64,000 nt of DNA from Planctomycetota bacterium (GTDB taxonomy: Bacteria; Planctomycetota; Phycisphaerae; UBA1845; UTPLA1). A program made the translations under genes and the position numbers. Under the pieces are notes generated by a model. It searched no databases. It saw nothing but the letters and a program-made list of their open reading frames with translations, and was not told where the DNA came from. The DNA lies in NCBI GenBank assembly GCA_016235815.1, contig JACRIM010000021.1:16911-80910 (forward strand), written 5' to 3'. Below, one piece after another: positions 9,561 through 17,415 of the stretch; positions within the stretch are counted from its first letter, which is position 1, and each line of letters starts with the position of its first letter.

Positions 9561-10112
9561 CTAAAGCTTGTAGTACTCGTCGAGACTGTACCGTTTTCCG
9601 CATTCAGGGCAACGCGGTTCCTCCAGTCCCTTCAGGGAATAACCACAATATGCGCAGATCGGGGCGCTTTCCCCTCTGGTGGCAGGCTCTTTTTGCAAAT
9701 AGACGGTCAGCCCATAGATCAGTAATGGATACTGAAAGAATCTTGCAACTATTAGGAAATCGAGTAACCGCACGGCCTGATTGCCAAGTTTTGCAATGGC
9801 CAATGGGAGGGTGACTACATACGTCGCCGCGGCAATGAACGACAGCAATAGAACCAGTGCAACTAGGCTTCGGGGCACTTTGACAGAGCGATGAATAAGC
9901 CAACCTGACAGACACATTCCAATGGCTTCCACAAGTACAGCCGCATGGGCAAATCTAGAAGGAAAATTGAGGAGCCCATGCGCGGCAGACGACTGAAACG
10001 CGGAACGCCAATCATGAACTAATGGCACGTACGAAATCAAGGAAATCAGCCCGTACCCAATGAAGATCGGGACTACAACTGCTTTGGCGGTTTTGCTCGA
10101 ATTGCTGGACAA
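9561..10112 (-). CDS. Small membrane protein with C-terminal zinc ribbon
   Basis: This 183-residue protein has four hydrophobic segments (about 10-28, 55-72, 82-104 and 118-140). It ends in a zinc-ribbon motif, CAYCGYSLKGL then CPECGKRYSLDEYY, at about 155-180. C-terminal or N-terminal ribbons of the form CxxCGYxLxGL...CPECG are frequent in planctomycete membrane proteins of unknown role. The frame begins with TTG, preceded by GGAG at a suitable distance. The stop lies 21 bases before the DapB-ThrC chimera on the same strand, so the two may share a transcript. No function can be assigned. Confidence 0.55.
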   Translation of the reverse strand: MSSNSSKTAKAVVVPIFIGYGLISLISYVPLVHDWRSAFQSSAAHGLLNFPSRFAHAAVLVEAIGMCLSGWLIHRSVKVPRSLVALVLLLSFIAAATYVVTLPLAIAKLGNQAVRLLDFLIVARFFQYPLLIYGLTVYLQKEPATRGESAPICAYCGYSLKGLEEPRCPECGKRYSLDEYYKL

Positions 10113-10249
10113 GTCAATTCACTCCGTTCATTGCTCGCACCCACGTATGGCACAATCATTGGCGAAACAAACAGCCGACCATAGACCATGTACTGGTCGC
10201 GCTAAAAAGAAACAGGTCTGTACGGCGAACTGATCCGAAGCGTCAGGAT

Positions 10250-10849
10250 TTATTGATCTTCGACGGATTTCACATACAAGATGACTGCCTCGTCACAAGC
10301 CTGAGCGCACGATTTGAGTTTTTCCTTGCGTGCACTTTCTGGTGGGCAAGTCACACCATCCTTACCAAGGAAGGTCGCTTGTAGAGGAACGGGGACATTC
10401 TCATTAAGGTCAACGTGTTGATTTCTCCATAGCGCGCTGGCTGACAGGGTGTTCACATCCATTAGTTGATCAAATTCCGACCCAATGCTGGCGCGACCGG
10501 AATCCAATGAAATGCGCCATTTGGCAGCTCGGTCGGTCAATTTTTCGAGTATCCCAATGGTGGCCTTGTTTTTCTCAACTCCCAGCCAGCCGATTTGCTG
10601 CTCGCTAACCAACTTTCCTCGTACCCACACTTCGCGGCTAAATACAAAGTGTGTTGGTTTTGGGACTGAGATATTGTACTTTGTTGTCGTCACGTTTAGG
10701 AATGATGCCAACTCTGAAACTGTGATGTCGTCCGCGGACACTGATACTTGTACCTTGGCCGGAGGAGGTGCGTGGTTCGCGGCTCCTCCGGCGAAGTGCG
10801 CTGCAACGAAAAACAAGGCAACACCTGTTGGGCCAGCATAGTTAGACAT
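10250..10849 (-). CDS. Secreted hypothetical protein
   Basis: I choose the ATG at 10849 (199 residues) over a longer frame from 10957, because GAGGA precedes it and it opens a signal-peptide-like segment (GPTGVALFFVAAHFAGGAANH). The mature part is soluble, with mixed beta-type sequence and three cysteines near the C-terminus (CPPESARKEKLKSC, then CDEA). I do not recognise a family. It sits between thrC and the zinc-ribbon membrane gene on the same strand, separated from each by more than 130 bp. Confidence 0.5.
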   Translation of the reverse strand: MSNYAGPTGVALFFVAAHFAGGAANHAPPPAKVQVSVSADDITVSELASFLNVTTTKYNISVPKPTHFVFSREVWVRGKLVSEQQIGWLGVEKNKATIGILEKLTDRAAKWRISLDSGRASIGSEFDQLMDVNTLSASALWRNQHVDLNENVPVPLQATFLGKDGVTCPPESARKEKLKSCAQACDEAVILYVKSVEDQ

Positions 10850-11030
10850 TTGATTCCTCGTATAGGTTCTGTTCACATTTCGGGCAAATACTTGCTTGTC
10901 GCATTGTAAACGCTGTTGTCGTTGTCCTTGTCCTTGCGGGAATTCGATGTCGGCCAATTGTACAGCGAGAGAATTCGCTTCGAACCACTCATTCGCCCCT
11001 TCGGTGCTAGAGTACTCGTCACGACCTGTA

Positions 11031-11076
11031 CCCAGGACTTACGTCCTGGGTTATTGTCTATTGCCCCCTCCGGGGC
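11031..11076. repeat. Double-hairpin, REP-like element downstream of thrC
   Basis: CCCAGGACTTACGTCCTGGG (11031-11050) is a perfect 8-bp stem with a 4-base loop. Twelve bases on, GCCCCCTCCGGGGC (11063-11076) is a second hairpin with a 5-bp stem. The pair lies in the 250-bp gap after the thrC stop. It has no clean T-run on the minus strand, so it looks more like a REP-type palindromic element than a simple terminator. It could still slow transcription from thrC. I see only this copy in the window. Confidence 0.5.
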
Positions 11077-11099
11077 TCGGGAAAAAACGGCCTCTTGGT

Positions 11100-12509
11100 T
11101 TACCTCGCAGATTCGATGGCCTTGCAGATTTCGTCGATGTTGTCGGGGACGCGGATAGGGAGGTTGGCGTTGCGGCCGGTTGGTTTTGATGCGCTGGGCG
11201 AGACGGAGACGCCTTTGGTGTCGATACCGGTGTGGTATTTTACCGTGGCGTCGGGGTCTTTTAGAGCGTGGCCGGTGAGGATGCAGACGACGGTGGCGTC
11301 GCGGTCAATGGTGCCGTTGGCGAGTAGTTGTCGGAGGCCGGCGACGCTGGCGGCGCTGGCGGGTTCGCAGCCGAAGCCGTGACGGCCGACGAGGGCCTTT
11401 TCTTCGAGGATTTCATCGTCGGTGACTTCGCAGACCACGCCGTTCATGGCGTCGAGTGCCCGAAGGGCCTTGGAGAGATTCACCGGTCGGGCGATCTCAA
11501 TGGCTGTGGCGATGGTGGATGCCTTGCGCCTTTGCTTGGTCATTTCGTCGTAGTGGTTGCAGACGGCGTCGCAATCCCAGTTGCCACCGTTCCAGCGAAC
11601 GCCGCGACGGTTAACGAGTTCATTCAGGGTGTTTGCCCCCGCCGCGTTCACCACAGCCAGGCGCGGGATGCGCGAGACGAGGCCGAGTTGCTTTAGTTCG
11701 ATCCATGCTTTGCCAAACGCGCTGGTGTTGCCGAGGTTTCCGCCGGGCACGACGATCCAATCGGGTACTTCCCACCGAAGGGCCTCGAGGACGCGATACA
11801 TGATCGTCTTCTGGCCTTCAAGGCGAAACGGATTGATCGAGTTCATCAGGTAGAGGCCGATGCGGTCGGCGGCTTCGCGGACGCGGGCCATGCATGCGTC
11901 GAAGTCGCCGTCGATTTGGAGCGTGAGTGCGCCGTAGTCGAGGGCCTGCGAGAGTTTCCCGAATGCGATCTTGCCGGCACCGACGAAGACGACGCCGCGC
12001 ATGGGTTGGCCGTTTGAAAGGCGAGTGAGCGAGGCGTACATCGCGAGACTCGCGCTGGTGTTCCCCGTTGAAGCGCAGCCAACGCGCTGTTTACCGAGCT
12101 TGCGGGCCATGGTGAAGGCCGCGGTCATGCCGTTGTCCTTGAAGCTTCCGGAGGGGTTCATTCCTTCATATTGAAGATGCAGATTGCCCCTCTTTAGCGA
12201 AAGGCCCATCGCCGCGGCGTCCGCCGATTGCAGGATTGTTTGTCCCTCGCCGATGGTGACGAGGTCGGCGTCCGTGGCGAAGGGAAGAAGCTCGCGAAAC
12301 CGCCAGACACCGGAATAGTCCATGGTGTTGTGACGCGAAGCCCATCGCTTCTCAAAGTCCGCGAGCCGGGATGGGACGGCGATTCGGCTCCAGTTGTAGG
12401 AAACATCCAGCAGTGCACCACATGTGGGGCACTGGTAAATCGGAGCATCTAGTGCGAAGGTCGCGCTGCAGGAGGGTTGAATGCATTGGAGGAAGGCCGC
12501 GTCGGTCAT
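11100..12509 (-). CDS. thrC: Threonine synthase
   Basis: Threonine synthase converts O-phosphohomoserine to threonine with PLP. The 469-residue chain is complete. It has an N-terminal zinc-ribbon-like segment (C9, C14, C27, C30), the PLP-lysine motif SGSFKDNG with K124, the phosphate-binding STGNTS motif near 147, the [10 protein letters not shown] motif near 223-232, and the GCEPASAA segment near 370. The start ATG at 12509 fits the family N-terminus. Residues from about 210 onward are duplicated in the chimeric gene at 8439-9539. This copy is presumably the working enzyme. It diverges from the RNA-binding protein gene across a 318-bp spacer. Confidence 0.93.
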   Translation of the reverse strand: MTDAAFLQCIQPSCSATFALDAPIYQCPTCGALLDVSYNWSRIAVPSRLADFEKRWASRHNTMDYSGVWRFRELLPFATDADLVTIGEGQTILQSADAAAMGLSLKRGNLHLQYEGMNPSGSFKDNGMTAAFTMARKLGKQRVGCASTGNTSASLAMYASLTRLSNGQPMRGVVFVGAGKIAFGKLSQALDYGALTLQIDGDFDACMARVREAADRIGLYLMNSINPFRLEGQKTIMYRVLEALRWEVPDWIVVPGGNLGNTSAFGKAWIELKQLGLVSRIPRLAVVNAAGANTLNELVNRRGVRWNGGNWDCDAVCNHYDEMTKQRRKASTIATAIEIARPVNLSKALRALDAMNGVVCEVTDDEILEEKALVGRHGFGCEPASAASVAGLRQLLANGTIDRDATVVCILTGHALKDPDATVKYHTGIDTKGVSVSPSASKPTGRNANLPIRVPDNIDEICKAIESAR

Positions 12510-12629
12510 GGTGTGGATGGTATTCCCTTTCGTGCGAGCCGGTCAAAACGGCGCAAACTCATACCGATTAACGGGTTGCGAAAGGCCAACCCGGTGCCGT
12601 TCCAACGTGTGAAGTTTTCCCATTTTACC

Positions 12630-12658
12630 TTGAGAATGCCCTACCGGTATTTTATAAT
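12630..12658 (+). promoter_or_regulatory. Strong sigma70-type promoter for the RRM gene
   Basis: TTGAGA (12630-12635) and a perfect TATAAT (12653-12658) are separated by 17 bases. RNA would start near 12665, leaving an untranslated leader of about 160 bases before the GTG at 12828. This is the clearest promoter in the window. The 12510-12827 spacer otherwise holds only the region upstream of thrC. Confidence 0.7.
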
Positions 12659-12827
12659 TTAGCACGGCAGGTACGACGATCGAATGCAGGTTCACGACCC
12701 CCGCTGTGGAAGTCACGTCTGGTTCGTTTGGTCACCCGTCCATCCTTGGGTCCGGATGTGGATCCCTTTCGACTTGGCCCGGAAAGTGTAACACGGGGCC
12801 GGCTGTTCGTTGTTTGGAGTTCGTAAC

Positions 12828-13166
12828 GTGGGTAAGCGATTGTATGTCGGAAATCTTGCATTCTCGGTCAATGATGAGGAACTGCATCAGATCTTTTCTG
12901 CGCATGGAAGCGTGGCCAGCGCGCAGGTCGTCTCGGATCGCGAGACCGGCCGAAGCAAGGGTTTTGGTTTCGTTGAGATGGGGTCGGATGCCGAGGCCCA
13001 GGCAGCGATTGCCGCACTGCACGGCCAGCAGCACTCGGGTCGCCCCCTGACGGTCAATGAGGCTCGACCGAAGGAAGCCCGTCCGGGTGGCGGAGGCGGC
13101 GGAGGCGGTCGTGGTGGTTGGGGTGGTGGCGGCGGCGGTCGAGGTGGCCGCGGCTCCAGTCGCTAA
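12828..13166 (+). CDS. RRM-domain RNA-binding protein with glycine-rich tail
   Basis: I start it at the GTG at 12828 (112 residues), 9 bases after GGAG. The frame is open back to a TTG at 12810, which adds only six unlikely residues. A single RNA-recognition motif fills residues 3-80, with RNP2 LYVGNL (5-10) and RNP1 KGFGFVEM (44-51). The tail (about 83-112) is Gly/Arg-rich, with GGGGGGRGG runs. Proteins of this design (cyanobacterial Rbp type) bind single-stranded RNA and often rise in the cold. The gene is a single unit between a strong promoter and a clear terminator. The long leader could carry temperature or autoregulatory control, which is inference. Confidence 0.88.
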   Translation: MGKRLYVGNLAFSVNDEELHQIFSAHGSVASAQVVSDRETGRSKGFGFVEMGSDAEAQAAIAALHGQQHSGRPLTVNEARPKEARPGGGGGGGGRGGWGGGGGGRGGRGSSR

Positions 13167-13189
13167 GCCCTGCTGAGTTTCAAAATCAT

Positions 13190-14797
13190 TTACAGCCCAC
13201 CGGCGAGAGTCGATCTTGCCGGTGGGTTTTTTGTTTCGGACGCGGCTCGCACAAGCGACGGCGCGGGTCGCATGATCGTCAGATTCCCGTGCGTCGATGC
13301 CGGGATCAGATCAAGCCGTTCGCGTACATGCTCGACCAATGAAGCGTGAACCAGGGCGAGGTTGATCGGGGCACTTCCAATCTCAAGAGGCTTGCCGGGA
13401 AGGAAATCAACATACCGGATATTGGCACGCGACAGATAGGCCGCGCCGGCGAGGACGAGTTTGGTGTTGTCTCCCTCGGGGAGAATCGCGGTACAGATAT
13501 CGTCGGCGATGCTCGACTGCTGCCATCGGGCGGTCTCCGTGATCTGATTCCACAAAGCCACTTGCTTATCGCGATCGTGCGGCACCCGGGCAAGACACAG
13601 CGCCAGTCCCGCAGCATGAGCGACGATCCAGATCGAAAGCGCTGCGGTAAGCACGACCCGAGCCGCCGGTCGTGACACACGTTCTTGAAACCGCTTCGCA
13701 GCGACAAATGGATACGCAACGACGAGGGGCAGCAGCGGCACAACAAAACGTGTCCCTTCGTCATACGGCCAGAGTGCGAGCATCGAGAGTGTGATGAGCA
13801 GATATACATCGGAGGCGGTTCGTTGAGTTGTCGCGAGGACAATGCCCACGATGATCACTCCCCCACCGATGAGCCAGGTGGTCGGTGCATCGAACGGAGG
13901 CTGAAAGAGTCGCCACGCAAGGTCACCGGGAATCAGCAGCGCTTTAAGGGCGGCAAGCCGCTTGGGGCCGACGCGAGCCAGGCGTTCGACCTGTAGCGTT
14001 ACACCCGTGGAATCCGTGAACTCGGCTTCGCGGGCGTGGGACCACGCGTGTTGATAACCAAAGGTGGTGGGATAGTCCGATTGACGAAGCTCCCACGCGG
14101 CAAGCGGGAGGATCGTGGAGAGGGTGAGTGCGGCGACAAAGCCCATGCGAAATCGCGTTGATCGATCTGGAAGCTGCCATGCGGCGAGGATCATCGCCGG
14201 GAGTATGGCGATTCCCATCGTGCGAATGAACACGACGGCGGCCGTGGCAAGCCCTGCAAACACGGCGTCCCGATGACCCCGTACGCCCTGTGTGGCCCAT
14301 CGTTGGCAGCGCAATAGCAAGAGGCAGACGCCGGCGGTGAAGAGTGGCTCGGACAGCGGCGTGAACGAAAGCCGGAGTAGGACCGGGCTGCCCGCGACAA
14401 GCAGCCCCGCGAACCACGCGAAGCGCGATCCAATACGCCGGCGGTGAAGGTAATACGTGGCGACGGCGGAGCACGTGACAGCCACCATGCTCAAAAGACG
14501 GATTGCCAGCACCGGCGTCTGGCCGAACAACAGAATGAGCGGGGCAAGGAGCGCCGGATAGCCCGGTGGCACATTGACACGCTCCGCCGGGAAGCCGCCG
14601 GTCTCTGCAAGAAAGCGTGCGTGACGCAGGAATGAGAAACAGTCCGTTGACCAGCCGCACCACGAGCCGATGGTCGGCACAGCGACAAGCAGGGAAAAAA
14701 CGATGATCGTGCCGATCGCGAAGCGTTCGCCGTGCGACCCGACCATCGGCAAATCTTGCCGGGAGATCGACGCGTGGTTTGGTTCATGAAAGGGCAT
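13190..14797 (-). CDS. GT-C-type integral membrane glycosyltransferase-like protein
   Basis: From the ATG at 14797 it has 535 residues; a GTG at 14848 would add 17. It begins with a hydrophobic helix followed by a loop with a WCGWSTDCFSFLRHARFLAE motif. An acidic residue in the first loop and the following 'PPGYPALLAP' segment resemble GT39 or ArnT-like dolichyl-phosphate-mannose-type transferases. About ten further membrane segments follow, then a soluble C-terminal part. It is predicted to move sugars from polyprenyl carriers onto protein or lipid, but substrate and activity are unknown. Its last codons lie inside the terminator hairpin of the convergent RRM gene. Confidence 0.6.
   Translation of the reverse strand: MPFHEPNHASISRQDLPMVGSHGERFAIGTIIVFSLLVAVPTIGSWCGWSTDCFSFLRHARFLAETGGFPAERVNVPPGYPALLAPLILLFGQTPVLAIRLLSMVAVTCSAVATYYLHRRRIGSRFAWFAGLLVAGSPVLLRLSFTPLSEPLFTAGVCLLLLRCQRWATQGVRGHRDAVFAGLATAAVVFIRTMGIAILPAMILAAWQLPDRSTRFRMGFVAALTLSTILPLAAWELRQSDYPTTFGYQHAWSHAREAEFTDSTGVTLQVERLARVGPKRLAALKALLIPGDLAWRLFQPPFDAPTTWLIGGGVIIVGIVLATTQRTASDVYLLITLSMLALWPYDEGTRFVVPLLPLVVAYPFVAAKRFQERVSRPAARVVLTAALSIWIVAHAAGLALCLARVPHDRDKQVALWNQITETARWQQSSIADDICTAILPEGDNTKLVLAGAAYLSRANIRYVDFLPGKPLEIGSAPINLALVHASLVEHVRERLDLIPASTHGNLTIMRPAPSLVRAASETKNPPARSTLAGGL
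13196..13232 (+). terminator. Rho-independent terminator of the RRM gene
   Basis: CCCACCGGC (13196-13204) pairs perfectly with GCCGGTGGG (13218-13226) over a 13-base loop, followed by six T residues. It starts 30 bases after the RRM stop. It also encodes the last residues of the convergent membrane protein. Confidence 0.85.
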
Positions 14798-14932
14798 GAG
14801 ACACTCATCAATCGGCGGAACGGTGCGATCGGGGCAACCTGAGTCCACGATATTCCCGCACAGAATGGCGAGAAGCCGATATCAACACGGGCGCTGTGGC
14901 AAAGCCCGGCGCCGGTGCGGAGACTACCAGTC

Positions 14933-15457
14933 ATGGTTCGACGACGGAATGGATTCTCGACGGCCGTGATCGCGGCGTGTCTTTGTCCGCTTGCGGCCTG
15001 CGTTCCTGACAAGCCGCGGCTCAATAGTCCCCCGGTCGGTTACTCCGAGCCGCAGCATCCCATGAGCGAGTATTTCGCCTATCACAACGATCAGGGGATG
15101 ATCCACGACTTGTCATTGGCGGATATTCACTTCGTCCCACACACCACCGAACTCTCGGCAACCGGACAGGCCCGGCTCGAACGCTACGCCGAACTGCTCG
15201 CGACGCGCGGCGGAACCATTCACTATGACCCGACGGAAAAAAACGAAAAGATCGTAAAGGCCCGGATCGATGCGGCGAATGAGTTTCTGAAGCAGACATC
15301 GCCGGGCACCAAGACGATTACCGTCGCGCTCGGCATTGCCGGAGGTCGCGGCATGGGTTCGAAAGAGGCAAGTCTGGGCAAGGAAGTGGCCAAGCAGCCG
15401 GAGACCCGGCAGCGGGCCTACCGTCTGAATGTTGAAGGCAAGTCGACCAGCAATTGA
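14933..15457 (+). CDS. Lipoprotein with OmpA/CpaD-like domain
   Basis: The start at 14933 (174 residues) opens a lipoprotein signal with lipobox LAAC near residue 23. The mature part contains a region of the form F-x-P-x-x-x-x-L-S-x-x-G-x-x-x-L-x-x-Y-A-x-x-L, as in OmpA-C and in CpaD-type pilus lipoproteins, followed by a helix with IDAANEFLKQ. The OmpA peptidoglycan-binding residues are not all recognisable. The next gene (a TPR lipoprotein) follows within 6 bases, which supports an outer-membrane or pilus-assembly pair of the CpaD-TadD sort. A CpaD role is a guess from arrangement and weak sequence likeness. Confidence 0.5.
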   Translation: MVRRRNGFSTAVIAACLCPLAACVPDKPRLNSPPVGYSEPQHPMSEYFAYHNDQGMIHDLSLADIHFVPHTTELSATGQARLERYAELLATRGGTIHYDPTEKNEKIVKARIDAANEFLKQTSPGTKTITVALGIAGGRGMGSKEASLGKEVAKQPETRQRAYRLNVEGKSTSN

Positions 15458-15462
15458 GACCT

Positions 15463-16260
15463 ATGAATCAAACCGCACGCCTGTGTTTGTTCTTACTCAT
15501 TCCGCTGATGGGCGGCGGCTGCACATCGCTGCTCGGCGACAAGGTGGCCGACAGCAAAGCGAAAAAGAGAGAGGCCGAGAAGCCAACGCCGCAAGAAACG
15601 GCCTTGCGTGCTCCGGCTCCGCGAATCAGCCCCAACACTCACCTGGTCGCGGGGCAGATGCTTGAACGACAAGGTGACTTCGCCGGCGCGGTCGAGCAGT
15701 ATGAGAAGGTGGTCATCGCCGACCCTCGTCAGCCCGAGGGGTACAACCGCATCGGAATCGTTTATCAGAAAATGAATCGATTCGCCGATGCGGATCAGAT
15801 TTTTCGAAAGGGACTGGTCGCCGCCCCCGGTTCGGCCATGCTGCACAACAATCTCGGGTTCAATTTCCTGCAACAAAAGCAATTCGAGGAGGCGGAGAAG
15901 TCATTCCGTGATGCACTGGCGCTGTCTCCGCAGTTCAAGCGTGCCCGAATGAACCTCGGTATCGTGCTGGCTCACCAGGGTCGATTCGACGATGGCGTGG
16001 GTGAATTCGCCAAGGTAGTACCGGTGGACGTGGCACACTTCAACGTCGCCGCCGTCGCTATGCAGACCGGAAATTTCCCACAGTGTGAGAAATCGCTTCG
16101 GCAAGCCCTCAGCATCAACCCGAATTGCCCCGGGGCGAAGGAACAGTTGCAGCGCGTGACACGCCTTGCGGCGAGCACCCCCTCCAAAACGCCCACGCAG
16201 CCGATGAAACCACTCTCCCCACTGGCGGGAAACGCAGGGCAAGAAACTGGCTCTCCGTAA
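15463..16260 (+). CDS. TPR-repeat lipoprotein (TadD-like)
   Basis: The ATG at 15463 is preferred over a TTG at 15454. The protein has 265 residues with a lipobox (LMGGGC near 21). After a charged linker, about four TPR units run from residue ~65 to ~230 (HLVAGQMLERQGDFAGAVEQY, YNRIGIVYQKMNRFADADQI, LHNNLGFNFLQQKQFEEAEK, and one more), ending in a Pro/Thr-rich tail. TadD is the TPR lipoprotein of the Flp/Tad pilus that helps assemble the outer-membrane secretin. The coupled upstream lipoprotein and the Flp-type pilin at 63523 make this plausible, though no secretin or TadA ATPase is in the window. Confidence 0.6.
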   Translation: MNQTARLCLFLLIPLMGGGCTSLLGDKVADSKAKKREAEKPTPQETALRAPAPRISPNTHLVAGQMLERQGDFAGAVEQYEKVVIADPRQPEGYNRIGIVYQKMNRFADADQIFRKGLVAAPGSAMLHNNLGFNFLQQKQFEEAEKSFRDALALSPQFKRARMNLGIVLAHQGRFDDGVGEFAKVVPVDVAHFNVAAVAMQTGNFPQCEKSLRQALSINPNCPGAKEQLQRVTRLAASTPSKTPTQPMKPLSPLAGNAGQETGSP

Positions 16261-16350
16261 CACAGTGTCATGATCGCCGAGGATCCAAACAGCGGTTATT
16301 TGACATCGATTCCCGCTAGTTCTATTGTTTCCTCGTTCGACCGATGACTC

Positions 16351-17382
16351 ATGGAGGAGTGCTTCCGCGTGTTTCCGGGGTTGCCTGACAATGCGGTTCG
16401 AGGTCTGAACGTCGCGGCCGATCGCTCGCGACAATGGGCCGGCTATCTTTGGCAGCATGGATTTCGTCTCGTTACCGCCCTTCTGGTCGCGTTTGTGATC
16501 TTCACCGCGGCGCGACAAGTTCCTTCCGGAGGTGGCAAGGCGACGCCGGCGCTGGCTCCTGCAAATACCTACCTTGCCGACGCTCCCAAGCCAATTGACT
16601 GGCCTCAGCAATATCACTGGCTTTCCAAACGAGGCCGCGCGAAGTATGAACCACTGAGTACCCGAATCGCGCCGCCCGAGGGTTATGCGCGCGTCAACGT
16701 CGCGAGCGGAAGCTTTGCGGATTGGCTCCGGCATCTTCCCGTCGGCGCGAACGATCGGCCGGTGACGAATTCACGGAAACAAACGGTGTTTCAGCCCGGC
16801 GATGCTCGCGTTGCGGCCGTGATTGATTTGCAACCGGGTGCTGGGAATCTTCTGCTCTCCCCTGCGATGATGGTGCGACTGCGGGCGGAGTATCTGTGGG
16901 CGGCAAATCAACCGGAGCAACTGGCGTTTCACTACACGAGCGGACACCTGGCAAAATGGACGGACTGGGCGGCAGGTTCGCGACCGACGGTCCATGGAAA
17001 ACAGGTCGCTTTTAAGAAAGACCGCCCCGAGGATCATTCGCGGGACAATTTCTGCGGATTTCTCGAAACGGTTTTTCGATACACCACGGTCTACAGCCTG
17101 CTGCAGGATATGGATAAGACGGAGTCTGCAAGCATTGCGGCAGGCGATGTGTTCATCACGACCGGCAAAGGCGGCCACGCGGTGATGGTGCTGGACGTCG
17201 TGGCGAACAAAGAGGGACGCGTGAAAGTCCTGCTCGGCCAAGGCGGGAATCCGGCTCAGACGTTTCATGTTCTGCGTGCTGAGGACGGCGACGCGTGGTT
17301 CAAGGTGTCGCCGGCGAACGGTATCCGCGTGAATGAGAAACTGACCTTGCGAATGAAGGACCTGCGCCACTGGAAGTCGTAG
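16351..17382 (+). CDS. DUF4846 family protein
   Basis: The 343-residue protein has one N-terminal membrane anchor (about 40-58: LVTALLVAFVIFTA). It then shows the DUF4846 pattern: 'PPEGYARVNVASGSFADWLR' near 105-125, AAVIDLQPGAG, a 'MMVRLRAEYLWA' helix, FxYTSG, and near the C-terminus GDVFITTGKGGHAVMVLDV and PAQTFHVL. Known members are secreted or anchored and have no assigned chemistry. The conserved GHA and Q-H pattern recalls amidase or NlpC/P60-type folds, but I would not go beyond the family name. The start codon is not well supported by a ribosome site. The gene ends 34 bp before the convergent polA end. Confidence 0.75.
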   Translation: MEECFRVFPGLPDNAVRGLNVAADRSRQWAGYLWQHGFRLVTALLVAFVIFTAARQVPSGGGKATPALAPANTYLADAPKPIDWPQQYHWLSKRGRAKYEPLSTRIAPPEGYARVNVASGSFADWLRHLPVGANDRPVTNSRKQTVFQPGDARVAAVIDLQPGAGNLLLSPAMMVRLRAEYLWAANQPEQLAFHYTSGHLAKWTDWAAGSRPTVHGKQVAFKKDRPEDHSRDNFCGFLETVFRYTTVYSLLQDMDKTESASIAAGDVFITTGKGGHAVMVLDVVANKEGRVKVLLGQGGNPAQTFHVLRAEDGDAWFKVSPANGIRVNEKLTLRMKDLRHWKS

Positions 17383-17415
17383 CCGTCGCGATCATTCCGG
17401 TCCGCACGGCAGACC

